This document shows positions 23,772 through 37,200 of a DNA stretch of 64,000 nucleotides, piece by piece. The stretch spans positions 434,001-498,000 of the forward strand of contig WFMF01000013.1 in the NCBI GenBank assembly GCA_011033025.1. Reading direction: 5' to 3'. The notes under the pieces were generated by a model. That model worked only from the letters and a program-made list of their open reading frames with translations. It was not told the DNA's origin and did not search any database. The stretch's first letter is position 1. Every line of letters starts with the position of its first letter. The DNA is from Beroe forskalii (lineage: Eukaryota > Ctenophora > Nuda > Beroida > Beroidae). The position numbers and the translations under genes are program-made.

Positions 23772-25259
23772 TTGAGTGAGGAGTCGGGATGTGGGCAGAA
23801 ACCACTGGACATACGGAAAAACATTATGTGCAACGGACACTTGAGCAAAAAGTAGGCAGTTTTTATTTTTATTTTTGAGTTTGACTGAAATATAGATAAT
23901 AGAGGCCATTGTGAAATGGGATAAAGACACTCCGTCTTTACCGGCAAAGCTTACAGTTACAGAACTTTATTGATGTATGATTGCAAAGTTTAGCACAAAA
24001 TATCTTTAGTTAAACTTAAATGCTGATAACTAATGATATCTTTCCAATAGACCCGCATTAAATTGTTGATTTAATTTTACAAATGGGGTTTGGGTAAAAT
24101 TAAATACAATGGGTCCCAGTTCAATACTTTTAATAGAAAGTAACTAACAAACACTAGCGTACAAACGTTCATACACAATATTATATCAAAAATCTCTTTC
24201 TCAATTCATGCCTCCTCACAGAGTATAGTTCATGCTCGAGAAATTGGCGGGTAGGATGACGTCATTATCATAACTCAATGTAATGAGTTGATGACGGAGA
24301 ACCGCCTATTTCTCCGTATTTTAAACATGAAAATGAAAGTATAAATTAGTATACGCTTAGAGCATAGCAGGGAATGTGCTAATATACGCTTATGGGAATT
24401 TTACCGTGAAATCCCCGAATTTAGTTTCCTATAATTATATATTGTAAAGTAGATCTTTATTGATATTCTGTTTGAAAAATGAAAGACGCGTATAAATTAA
24501 TGATAGGAATGCGCACTTATCCCATACAGAAACACTGCAGAGCACAAAACTTCAATAAAATTTAACTGTAATATAACATTCAAAATATTAAATCTGAAGC
24601 TCAAGTTAATAATCACAAATTACCATGCAAACAGATTGCTTCACTTTTATCTGTATAACAGTCTGGCAAAAACTTTGCTATAACTTTAATAAACTGTTAT
24701 ATTATAATCAAATATCTATCAAATATAGACAATTTAATATTTTGTAATTGTATAATAAAATTTTAGTCTTACAATTAATACAAACTAACTTAACTTTTGA
24801 TTATAAACTAAAACTCTAATTATACTTCACTTTTCTAGCGCATGAAAACAATGCTTCGATCAATTACAGTTTGAGAATTTGAATGTAAGAACTTAGAAAT
24901 AAGAATTTAGATCTTAGTCGTAGTGTTCCCTTTTATAAAGATGATAAATTGATTGTCCCAGTTACAGGTCCAAGTTACGGCTCTAAGCGGCTGGAGCGTA
25001 GAATTCAATGTGATAAAAAAAATAATAATAAAAATGTTAACTCATGTGCATGAAAACTGAAAAGGTTGATTTTATTGTCGAATTTCAATTTCAGTAGGTA
25101 CAAAGGCAATGGTTTATTAGTAATTCAGATCCAGTGAGTGTTTTACTTTTAGATACTTAGATAATGTCTTTATGTAGATTAAAATGAAATAAAATGATGT
25201 GTATAGGAAAATCTATATATAAACTCAGTTCATGAATGATAAACAATCCACATCCTTTT
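23772..25259. other. Intergenic AT-rich stretch
   Basis: The only regulatory candidate is TTTATT at 25071-25076, which reads AATAAA on the minus strand, about 185 bp past the stop of the minus-strand gene ending at 25260. A small hairpin (AACTCAATGTAATGAGTT) lies near 24275. No exon recognised. Confidence 0.5.
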
Positions 25260-26761
25260 CTAATTTGACCAGTAACCATCCAAGTTTTGGTTGCAGAAAT
25301 TCTGACCTGAAAGTGACAAAAAGTCATAATAATTCACGTTTAATTTCAAACTTAACGATAACATAAGTGAATAATAAGTTAACAATTGTACACAGGAAGT
25401 TGGCACCGTTAGAATGTTAATGTAATGATGCGTACACAGCTATGTACAATAGCACTAGCAGACACACATCCTGCATAACTTCATTCTATTGTGTAGGAAA
25501 TTAATAATCTAGATTTAGAATTAAATCATGAAGTTCCATGAAGAAAAATACCATTTACATCCATTAAAACCACCATACTCCTAAAGCTCTTAAAATAGTC
25601 GAGGTAAAAGTAAACCAGTTGAAATAGCGATATTTTTCTGAAATCTTCTGAATTACATAATCAGAATTTTGCATAGCAAACGGTTACAGCTGACAGTTAC
25701 TAACACGTTAATGAAATACGTACTTCACGCACTGCATGATATAACGTTCATGTGTCACCCAGGTCTTATCTTATAAGCCTATAGTGCTAATTAATGGATT
25801 GATGTGCTTAGCAATGATTTCACACTGTTTACTGATGTCATAGTCGCATCATCCTACACACACATCAATATTATGTCAGGTTTAATTTTAGGTCACGGAA
25901 GAAAAAACTGAGCAGTAAACTTGATGATTATCAAATAATTTCAAATTTATTTCATGCTTCATTCCAGATAGTGAAGTTACCCTGAAGACACTTATGATAT
26001 TATGTTTCAAAGAAAACGCATTTATTTATAAACTGGTACTTAGTATTTAATATTAAACCCACGGCAAGCTAGGTTGGGTATTTCCGTCTATTAATTACCC
26101 TGTAAACGGTCACAAGAAACCAAAAGTGTGATAAGTTCAGAAGTTTGTACGCACAGAGAATTCGAGTACCTCACTGTCACTTCACACGAATATGTCACAC
26201 ATACACACATACACACGTATAAAGCAATTTACGTGGTCATTCGGAATACTAACCAAGGGTTTTACTGACTGTTTAATGTCCTGGAAGAAACGGAAATTTA
26301 CAGCATAGTCATTAAAATATTCTTAACTTAAATTCATTGAGTAACTAAATAAGTTTAATCAAATTTTGTGATGGAAATTCTAAAGATACAATTCACAGCT
26401 CACCTGGAACAGTCAGGAAGTGCATCTTTCCGTTGGCGTCTGAAAATTAATAAAGTTCATCAGAGCTGGAAATTGAGATCAGATGATTATCACTGATCAT
26501 TGACAAAAATGATTGATCAGATCAAAAAGTATAAAATTTTGGACCCAAAAATAACGTTTGACTTTGTTCTTCCTTCCATTTAAGGTTGCATTAAGTGAAA
26601 AAAAATGAACAACATAGGTAGAGCTTCATAATGCTGGGTAAAATAGACAATTTGAATTATGTGTTTATATTAGTTCAAAAATTTACCATCATTGGTGAGA
26701 GTTTCGTCGAAGGAGTTAGAAGAGAAGTTCCACTGGACTACACAGTCTTTGTTACAAGCGT
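25260..26761 (-). CDS. Unidentified gene, three 3' exons (5' partial)
   Basis: Three minus-strand exons have consensus splice sites and matching phases: 26687-26761, 26404-26439 and 25260-25306. The last ends in TAG at 25260-25262. The joined reading is ACNKDCVVQWNFSSNSFDET, then LTNDD, then ANGKMHFLTVPGQNFCNQ, then NLDGYWSN and stop. It has Cys spaced as in extracellular modules and an N-x-S glycosylation motif. I recognise no family. AATAAA on the minus strand at 25071-25076 could end the transcript. A candidate upstream exon (about 32410-32444, ending GAGCCAAG before GTAGAT) is in phase but unsupported otherwise. The introns are long for the exon size, so the model is tentative. Confidence 0.45.
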
Positions 26762-27544
26762 CTGGGAGGAAAGGGGGGGTTTGAAAGCACCATCCGACAT
26801 GTATAAGTGGGCCAATTTCCAGGAGTATCCACTTTGTAATTGTCAAAGTAGTGTTTTTTCATTTCTAGATTGTACACACTTATATAGAACACAGTAGCTA
26901 CCAAACTTATTAGGTCGATACTCTATCTACAAGTCTTTTCTCACGAAAATTCAAGGTATCTCATTTGAACCCATCTTATCTCCAAAAATCCATCCTTCTA
27001 CTTAAGTACTTTAGTTTTACATAAGTTTATTAGCCCTTTAAACTTTTAAAGCCTAGATTTTCAATAACTTCCGGGAGGTAAGCAGATCTATGATCGGCAC
27101 TTGTTGTGATAAAAGGAAAACATACACTTTATTCAAGCTATTGACATCACAGTAAAAAGTTGGCATTGTATCTCGGACAAGTATCTGTTAAGTGAGGAAG
27201 CGAGAGGGAAAGATACATAATTATTGTGTCGCACAGGAAAAACAGGCATTTCCCCGTCCTCAAATCTCCATTCTAATCCATGACAATGAAGTCATTCTTA
27301 TCCGCCTGTTGTTCTTGTGCGACCTTCACAAGAACCAGGTTTTGAAGGAAGGAGTTAAGAAGAACATGCCAGTATCAGGGGAATTAGAGTGGATATTTAG
27401 AGGAAATTGGAAGGTAGAATATAGACATTACATATCTAACATATAGTGTGTGTTATAATGGCCAAACGAGTGTTGTTGTGCTAAGGAAATGTGGTGGTTC
27501 ATGCACGTTTACTGTTTCTTGATAACGGGACATGATGCTTACGC

Positions 27545-27685
27545 TCAACTACCAATCAAATGCATGCGAGTTATATATTCTAAAACCAATCAAATGGTAG
27601 AGAGATAGCCCAAGGACCAATCAAATGGTAGGAAGGTTTCTCAAGGACCAATCAAAAGGCGGGGAAACCAATCTGATTGTGTCCG
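27545..27685 (+). promoter_or_regulatory. Cluster of CCAATCAAA boxes
   Basis: Five CCAATC motifs in the same direction occur in about 140 bp, four of them CCAATCAAA, with short shared context (GGACCAATCAAATGGTAG). Canonical CCAAT boxes bind NF-Y. The spacing of 30-40 bp could mark a promoter, or could simply reflect a small tandem repeat. Confidence 0.35.
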
Positions 27686-30600
27686 AGATGAATAGTCGTG
27701 AGCTCGTAAGATAAAGGGCTTCTGAGTGAGCCTAATGTAATGAAGCTTTTATACTGACTAAGGAGAGTAGGAGGGTGTGTGGGATGTGAGAGTGTTAGAC
27801 TCAGTGTACTCCAAGTGTTTTATAGGATTTGTGAGGTGAATGAAATTGTGGGAGAGAAATCTTTATTCTGAAGTAGGTGTAACATGCGAGACATAAAACG
27901 TGCAATATACTTTATCCATTCAACAAATATGAAATAAGGTTTGTTACAATTTCTTCAAAAACATGTAATGAAATGTAAATAAATTCAATGATATTATTAC
28001 TCTATTATTTACTAGATAAATAGGGTGGTTGATAGGGCCAAAATTATAAGACCATGGAATAATAATATAATTAAAACAGGGCTCTCAGTTTAAACGAGAG
28101 ACAGGTCACATTCTTATTTCTTTACCCAATATTTCAATACATATTGATGTCATAAATAGATTTATTAAACGGATGGTTTCGTTAACTCTATTAGGCGCTG
28201 GTTTAATTCACTTATTAACAGACACCGATACGTTTAACATGACTTAAGATTTGCATTGGATCATGCTATTCTTTACAATTTGCAGTCCCCATTAGAAAAT
28301 AATAATTTGTATTTTCATAGTTTCATCAATAGTGAATGGTCCAACTCAATGAGTCAATAGCATGTACATGTAGAGATACACTCGCTTATTCGCATCATTA
28401 GCCTGAGACAAAGTCACGCCAGAATATCTGCTTTGACTTGAGATCTGGTTTAAGGTTGAGCTATCCAGCCAGATCTTTATACTACTCCTATCGCATCATT
28501 GTACTTTACACAAAGCAGACATTATACGGCCGCAGAGTCATTGGAGGTCAAATGAACTCCGTGCCTCATACCGGTAGAGAATACAATTCACATTAGTCAT
28601 TATACCCCTCATTAAGAGACCAGCGGTAGGTCCTAATTAAACAAACAATAAAAGAAACAATGAAAGAATCCTAGAGCTGCAGGTGATCAGGAGCTTTATC
28701 AGCACATTATTAACAGAAACAGTAGGTATCTACAGAATATGGTCCAGCCGGAACTACCACTAACCTAACTGTGATAATCAGACATTACTTTGATAATAAG
28801 AAGCATAAGCACATACTTACTGAACATTACAAGCATCCAGACATAACGTCATAATGTATTAGGCATTTAGATTACTGAAGTGTCAATCAAAATGCAGGCA
28901 TTTATGAAGGTATTACCTATATGAAATACAGCCATTAACCATTGTGATAGCCAGAGAATTGACTTGGGTTCACATCTTGAGAAAAATGAATCTGATAGTT
29001 TGAATTCTTGTAGAAGACCTCAAGAATAAATTGTGAGAGGAACGCGCCACATCCGATCATAGGTTTACATCTTGAATGACCTAATTACGAAAGTTGGAAT
29101 TTTATGGTCTCCCAAGGAATTATTAGAGGATTGTTGTGTAATCTATCAATGTACACTGTGCCTTATGTACAGTGTACCTAAACATTGTACTTTAATGTAC
29201 ATTACAGCGTTCATTACGCAGCAATTTAAATGTATACCTACATACATGTAGTTTATTAGTTCATCGTATTACGTACAAGCATTTACCTTCAATAGTACAA
29301 TGTTCATCAGCGAATACTGTAATTGAGTAGTACTTGAGTTCTTGAGTGGTTTTTCAGCGGATCTTTTTTTCGATATTTGTAGGTATTAGTACTGACATAC
29401 TGGTTACTCAGCTCAACGCACAATACAAATGACACATTACATGGTACATATTACCGAGATATTTATTTACATTTAGGTACACATTACCAGTACAGGTATA
29501 TGACAAGATCAGACATAACAGAAATAGGTATCTGCCATCACCCTATATCTTGGCGATAATTCATAAAATTTGACAAGGAATGTCATGTAGATAGCCTGTG
29601 TCATTTCAGCAATTTAAACTTATTAGCGCATATCAGGTCATAGTTTATTGTAATACATACTGAACCTACCCCAGTTATCTAACCTCCCCTTTGTCAGTTG
29701 AGTCAGCAGTTTTATCACAAATAACTGTACTTAGTCATTCATTCTGTACAACTCACAGCCCAAAAGCCCATCCTAGTTAAAAGCAGGCCTAGAAACCCCA
29801 GATGCTTTAAAGCTTTAAATCAACATGCTCCATTTAAATATCTATTAATATCGGTAACGATGATATGGGAAAATATGAAGATATCGATAATATTATGCAT
29901 GCAAGAACAATTACAGCTAAATGGTATTCAGGCAAGCATAACCACCATTCAATCAGCGGCCCGATCTTTCTGCTTTACTGATAATCACATTCAATTACTC
30001 CCTGTTGCTTTTGAGAACTTGATCGGAAACGGCTTCAATTCATCCTAGCAGCTGAAAAAGTGTTAGAATGAAACTCTTCATTACCATCAGTATTCTGTTG
30101 TTCTTTGACAGAGAGAGGTGAGAGAAGAGCGATGAAGGCTGAAGAATGAGGAAAGATTGATAACTGATAAGCAATGCGATAAGTTATAAGGGAGGATAGA
30201 AGATTGATAGGGGATGAGAGAAGAGTGATAAGTGATATTTGAAGAGGGCGCTGATAGGAGACACCAATCTCTCCCTAGACAAAGTTCGCACTACAGTATA
30301 ACAGCTGAACAGCATTAACCTTGATATTATGTTACCCACCGACTACTGTGACCCCTTTTTTTGCCAAAGTTCTCCAGGGAAAGGCTGCTTCACAGTTCCC
30401 CTATTTCCTTTTGGGAGAGTGTTAGGGATATAACTTGACAGATTGACTATTCGTGTGACGAATGATGAGTGATTCTGACTTCCTATCCTGAGATCATAGC
30501 TCTGAGTCGTGGTAGTGCAACAGCAGCTGTACCTACTGCTCTACTGAGTGTATACAATAACAAATCTATGTGAGTAGTAGACGGGAGGTTGTACAAGCCA

Positions 30601-31403
30601 AGTATGCAAACACAGCAACATTGTAGCTTACCACTCAACATATTATTCTCATGTCAATACTGTAACCATCTGATAGTAGCGCAGGGAGGGAAACGTAGTA
30701 AAGTAGTAACCTTTAGTGCAAGACTTCATAACGTTTCATGAAATGAATGGATACGTACTTGTTCATTGATTTATGTGCTTTGATAAAGAAATGAAAGGTT
30801 AATAAAGTGCCTAAAAAGCGCTATTACTTTTTGGAAGACATAAATCTGAATTAATTTTATACGCTTTTATTCTGAAACTGCCGGCGTTCAGTTCTTTGGA
30901 TCATCGCCAGAGTCCTACTTTCCAGAAATTTTCCACAGAATTTGACTAATGACGGAACAATTACTGTTATCAAGAAGCAGGTGCCACTGAAGAAGCTCGG
31001 AATGGGGTAAGGAGTAATTGAAGCGCAATTCCCTGGGGGAATCAGCCAATTTCGCTAAAGTAAGTCAAAACTTGGATAAGAGAATGAGATAATTACGAAG
31101 GTTTGCAAGATTGCAATACAAGAAATTGGTCCGAGAACTGAAGTCTTCACTTCGTAAAAATAAGGACGGACGGTATAGTGCCTTGCAGATGGATTTTCAA
31201 TAAAAGAGTTATTAGGGTGATAGAATCAGTTGGATGAAAGGAAACTTGGTTTTAATTAAATAATCTGAGGGTAAAATATTACAGAAAACAACATCCGCAT
31301 AATATAACGATCTATAATAATGATGTAAGAAATATAAAAGCAATAAATATCATTTTATTAATAGTTTTACTACACTTTATAAATTAAAGCAAAGCCTGTA
31401 ATC

Positions 31404-31548
31404 GATTAGATGCTGCGGGTAAACATACAAAAATAGGCAGAATGTCGCAATAAGTTGACACAATCATGGTGTCATCTGAAAGTTGACACAATAATGTTGT
31501 CATAGTAAGTTGACTCCATGAAGATGTCATAACCCGCAGCTAATAGAT
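31404..31548. repeat. Small terminal-inverted-repeat element with internal tandem repeats
   Basis: GATTAGATGCTGCGGGT on the left pairs with ACCCGCAGCTAATAG on the right. Inside are three ~30-bp repeats of AAGTTGACACAAT...GTGTCAT. Probably a DNA-transposon relic. Confidence 0.55.
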
Positions 31549-33159
31549 AATTATAATTATGTAATAATACATCAGATAGTATAATCAAACAAAAACTGCT
31601 GATATCAATAGATTCCTTGATATTTCGTCGTCTTAACTTTAACACTTTATATACAAACTTTTACTCCGTACATCACTTCAGTACTTCTGATTACTTCCCA
31701 ACAATTAAACCTATACTTCTATAATGAATAATTATCTGTAATTATCACTTTATTCAATCTATATACCTATATGCAGTATGCACGATAACCAATGCGCTCA
31801 AACTTCAACCAAGTCAGAGTCCAGCAAATTAAGAATATTTCCGTGTAATAAGTAATAATTATTCTTGAATAAAACGTGCTTAATGAAAATACCAGAACCA
31901 GCGAATGTCGGCTCCGACAGTTTATTTTTAAATTTTTGGAGGCATGTGACTCGCCATTCACGCAGACATTATTAAATCATATACTTGGACCGATGTGCTG
32001 TTATTTAATCTCTTTAAAAAGCCTCTGATATGATGCATATGATTACAAGTTCAACAGTAAATTTTCAAGTCATAAAATTTTCCAGAATATGTTGCACTCT
32101 ACGGTGCGTGAACGGTTAAAACAGTTTAGTGAGCAAGCTCTTCGAACTCGTGAAAAATTGAATAAAGAAAACGCAGCCCCCGGCAGCCCGCAAATGTCTC
32201 TCCCGTGAGAGAAAACTAATTCTGAATTTACAAATAATCATCTGCAGTCCATCGTTTTCTTCAGCCTTTCCTCATGCCAGCAGCGCACGGATCGGACGGG
32301 AAACAACCAATAAGCCACTTAATTCTATCCAAGACTTTGACCATGAGGTGAAGTGGAGACTGGAGACTGTCGAGTGTGGTATAAAGGTAAATAAAAAATG
32401 ATATCTACCTTGGCTCAAGATTCGTCTCTTTCTGGAGGCAGATCTGAAAAATTTGAAACATGTGTTTGTCGACAGCCAACTCATGTCAGCAAAAAATTGA
32501 TAAATTGATAAATTGATTACAGACATTTATATTATCTTTATCAGCTCCCTATGGATTTAAAGGAGTATTAATTATGTACAATTAAATCATTTAATGAAAC
32601 AGCGAGGCAACTAAATCCCAGTCACACAACAACAATGATACACACATGTAGATATTATTATGTTGTCTTGATCAAAGAAACAGCACAAAGCATGCACAAA
32701 TCACTGCTCATTTACATCTAGCTAGCATAAGTAAGGACAACCCCATATTTCATTTGTTGCCTTAATTCGCAATTTAATTTTATCTTCAGCCCGTCCCTGT
32801 ATAACCTAACAAGGCAACCCAGCCCGTTGGTTTCCTGTCAGTTTTGATTGTATTTTGTAATAGCTTCACAAGAATCCCATCCAGATCCCTATAGAGGAAA
32901 GGGGAATTTCAGCATCTACACTCTTGTTTAAAAATTATGGCACACTCCTGCTCAGTGATTCTCCAAAATCGATTCGTAGTCATTCATCACTCAATTAAGA
33001 AATAATTATTACACATTCTTAAATACGCTGGACAAGTCACGTGACATTACTTTTCCTTGCCTAGGTCGCAGAACCGGGTAAATTAGCACAAAAAGTCAAG
33101 CCCTTGTCTCCTGCTTCTGAAAGATATAATAGGAATACAAGTGTCTTTTCTTCTGTCAA

Positions 33160-33190
33160 GTGTCCCACATGTGTGATTGATGTGGGACAC
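33160..33190. repeat. Perfect 11-bp hairpin
   Basis: GTGTCCCACAT and ATGTGGGACAC form a perfect stem around a 9-nt loop. There is no following T-tract or gene, so the function is unknown. Confidence 0.5.
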
Positions 33191-34242
33191 AACCTTCTGA
33201 TACAGGATAACAGATATAAAAAAGTAAAAACACATTATGATATCATACTTTTGGTTATGAATTTGTCAAATTGTCATCAATTTGGAGAAGTTCGAAAAAA
33301 CTGATAAGACGATACTGTGTAGCTGAATACCCACAAAATACCCTTATTCTATGACCTCGTGCTGTGTCTCTAGTGTACTGATATACTTGAATACTATAAC
33401 TCTATAAGTATAGATTTGTCTTCAGGAAACTCAGATAATTAAAATTGGTAGAGATACTGTAGGTAATGTTAAGGCACAGTTTTCTGACAGCTCAAGGTGA
33501 ACTGATAAAGTGATAAGATTATATGGACACTTGATCACATGATACAGTTCATACCGAAATATATAGACATCTGGCAATAAAACAGATCATGAACTGTCAA
33601 TGAAGTTGATAAACAATGTTTACACTTTTCCATGTTTATTATATTGCCACTGAGTTCCGACCGAATTTTACAATAACCTCACACAGACAATGTCCCGACT
33701 AGAGAGTGCCTTGAAACCTACAAAGTGCCTACACTACGTCCAAAATAATTTGTAATTACCTGAATTATCGTGTGTATCCAAATAACGGAATTTAATAAAT
33801 ATTGTATTTGCTTTTACATCCAAATACTGACGAATTACTAGCACCGATACTTAGGATGTAAAATGGATGATATAATAATTGAGTCTTTTGAGCTAAACAA
33901 TAGCTGGTGTGACAATGAAATAAGAATAGAAAAGATAAAGATACTGTAGACAATGGTAAAATACAATTCCTGAAAAGTATTATGAAGTTACCAATGCACT
34001 GCACCTGTTACAATGGAATCTTCTGAATGAAATGTAACTCAATGAAATAGGACTGAACTCCGAATAGGACTGAACTTGAATCTAGATCTAGCTATTGAAT
34101 CTTTCAAGATGAAAGTAAGAAATTAAAAAAAAAAACAAACCGGTTGAGCTAGTCACTCCATCCAGCTCATCAGTGCTCTCCACTCTCTTAACTATGAATC
34201 TGCAATATTCAATCATGATTCATGAAAACTCATGAAAAGAAA

Positions 34243-37200
34243 TTAAAAAAACAGATCCATTATCTCGCAATCATCTAAACTGGCAATTTTCCATCCTAAA
34301 GACACCACAACCTGTCGATTACATGCTTTTAAGGGAGAATCATGGCAAGCCTTGTTGCTTGTGAATCTGCTTCCGAGGGGTTTAGCTGGTTTTTCTGGGG
34401 CAGGTTGCTCGGGTTCCACAATGGTTGGAGATGCAGGGGTCAGGTCGACTTGGGGCACTGTCATCTTCTTAGAAGTGTCTTTCTGGGCTCCCTTCTTCTT
34501 TTTCTTGCTCACATCTTTTGACAGCGAGGAGTCAGAACTTGATCTCTTTCTTTCAGAACTACTGAAGAAAAATAGAGAATAGATACTTGCTAGAGAGGAT
34601 AAGTTCTCGATTCTTCATATTGGAAAGTGGCAGTAAGGAATTAGGAATCAAACATAGATTTTTGCAACTTTTTAAGCACAGATTAGTTATCGGATCAAGA
34701 TCACTGAATTCTAACCAGAATACTGTACACAGAATCTCAATAGACTATGAAGCTATGGCCACAAAAGATTGAGCGATCACTTCAATGAAAAGGTTGAAAA
34801 TTTAAACCAGGAATTTTAGAGTATGAAAGATTTCGTATCCACTCAATGAAAAATAGATTATAAATAGTCAGCAGCAAAAAGTCGGCATCTTAAAAGAAAA
34901 GATAAATCAAATATGAAGTTAATCTTAAGTCAGAGTTTATTCATAATCAGAAAGATTTAAAGATCATGCAAGCAATCTAAAGGAAACCCATTAATGATAT
35001 TTTCAAGTTCAAGGGGGTTCAAGACGTGTTTCAACTTTTCAGAGATTTGACACGGAAATCAAAACATACTCAATGCTCTTAGTTTTATTCTTTGCTTTGG
35101 CAGATCCGTCAACTTCGACAGCATATTTTTTGGACCTGTCATATCTAAACGACAGGGGGCTAGTAAGTGTGTTTCAGCAGAGGTAAATCTCAACAAAAGA
35201 ACAATAAGAATTTAATCATGAAGTAGGAAATTAATCTTAATGTACGTTCTCATAATGCAAACGATAATAAATTGCGTTCCATCACATTATCACATGATTT
35301 ATCTTCTCATGGACATAAATGTTTTTGACTTAACGAAACAGCATAGCGCAGCGTTTGATTTGTAAATGTAATATTATTTCAACTGACAATAAACATTTCT
35401 GAACACAAGGAAATGTTTTATAACCACATTCGGCATTCCTAATTCCTATAGAACTTACCTCTGCTTGCTTCGACCTCTCTTCGAAATAGCTTCTGTTGAG
35501 GATGCGTGATTGGAAGCTGAAGGATTGTTCTTCATATTTCGTATGTTGGTGTCAGAAAACTGGACCTGGAAAATATTATTACAATCATTCATCAGATCAT
35601 GTCATCATGAAGTGTCTGATAGAAAACATCACTATGTCGTCAAGTTTCTTATGCGGATTCGGATAGAATGAAACTGTACACTGTGAAAGTGACTGCATGA
35701 ATTTTGCAGATTTTTATTGCTATTTTGAGAAGCGTACATGCTGAAATTGTAACGGTGTTTTCTGAGGTCTAACTGTTAAAACCACGAACGAGTGGCCATG
35801 GAATATGATGTCATAATTAAATTACCAAGAAAAGTTTCAAATTCAAAAGATAATACCATTCGCCTAAAACTGCGTCAGTGGCATCTGTAATATGGTTGTA
35901 ATCAATATTTGGACCGATTAATTTCCGATGAAGACAGACTCTGAGTTTTAGGAAATGAAAAAATATGCTGAGATCGAATATTTTCGATTTGATGTAAATC
36001 AATAGTTTGAAATGGGTCATCAGTAGGTAGCTATGTTTTGAATAGCTACCGATATGGTGTCTAATACTGCAACTGCTACATATTTGGATAAGTTTTGTTG
36101 CGAAACTGCTAAAAATGAGCGGTTTTCGAGGCAAATCTTATTAGAATATGTTCGACACTATAGTGGTTGCAGTATTAGTACGTAATACGGTTCGTAATAA
36201 TGGCTCGCCCCTTCGGGGCTCGACATTATTACTCACCGCATTACTACACTTATGACTCCTCAGTACAGGTTGTGTATAACACTTGCAGTCCCATGAAGAA
36301 TCCAAACGCCATGAGACTTAATTATTCAATTTCGAAAATATTTTAACTAATTATGCCGCATGCACTTATGACTTGTTCCTTAATTCCTTGAAAATTTGTT
36401 GATATCATATTCACAGCCTAAATAATTTGATATTTATGCAGGTACCCACCAAACCAGCTGTGTTGCATTATTGCTAATTTCAAGAAAACCACAATAGCAC
36501 AATATCGCTTCATGGGTCTGAACAGGATCTTTCCTTTACCTCTAGTCCCCCAAAAATAATGTCAACACAAAACTCAAAAGCTTCAATTCTGTTGTGTTTC
36601 AACAAAAAAAGACTTAATAAACTAACAGCGAAGCAACTAACTGTCGCCAAGTATTATATTTATTACATGAAAGATTGGTCATGTTAAAACTCAAATTTGC
36701 CTCACCGATCTGTTTTTGGACATGCTGTTCCCGGCCTGCTCGCCGAATATCGCCTTGACATGTCTCTTCTTATCGGGGTGGGAGGTGTGGATGGTGGCCC
36801 CGCCGTGGGTGTAGGTCATGCTGCGCACTGTGGTCGGCGTGGGGAAGATGGTCATGACGGTAGGGCGAGCCCCTGCCGGCTGGGGTGTTGGTAAACTGAG
36901 GGGGAGAGGGGTGAGGAAGGGTTTTTGGTAAGGCTAATAAGGGGGTAAGGCTACCTTAGGAGGTTTATTTATAAAGGTTTTAATTTGGGAATTTTTCAGA
37001 AAAATCCCCATTTTTCACCCACCATGAAATTTCAGATGACGTCATTATCATATGTTAACAAGAGTAATTACTTGAAAAATCCCCATATTTTCAACTTACC
37101 AAAATTTGAAACACTGAAATTTTATCTCACATAACTACACCTCCTAAGGTATATAGAAAGGGGGATGTTCAATGGTCAGCGGTCATTGAATGTGATAGCA

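Larger units (their letters stand above)
26762..34242. other. Long intergenic stretch without a secure gene
   Basis: AT-rich sequence with scattered short hairpins (for example GTACACTGT/ACAGTGTAC near 29152) and three features listed separately. The region has many short open frames, but none combines family resemblance with splice-phase logic. Undetected exons of the minus-strand gene ending at 25260 could lie here. Confidence 0.5.

Noticed and set aside
30068-30120. Plus-strand signal-peptide exon (MKLFITISILLFF)
   Set aside because: An ATG, a hydrophobic run and a possible donor exist, but no downstream exon in matching phase was found.
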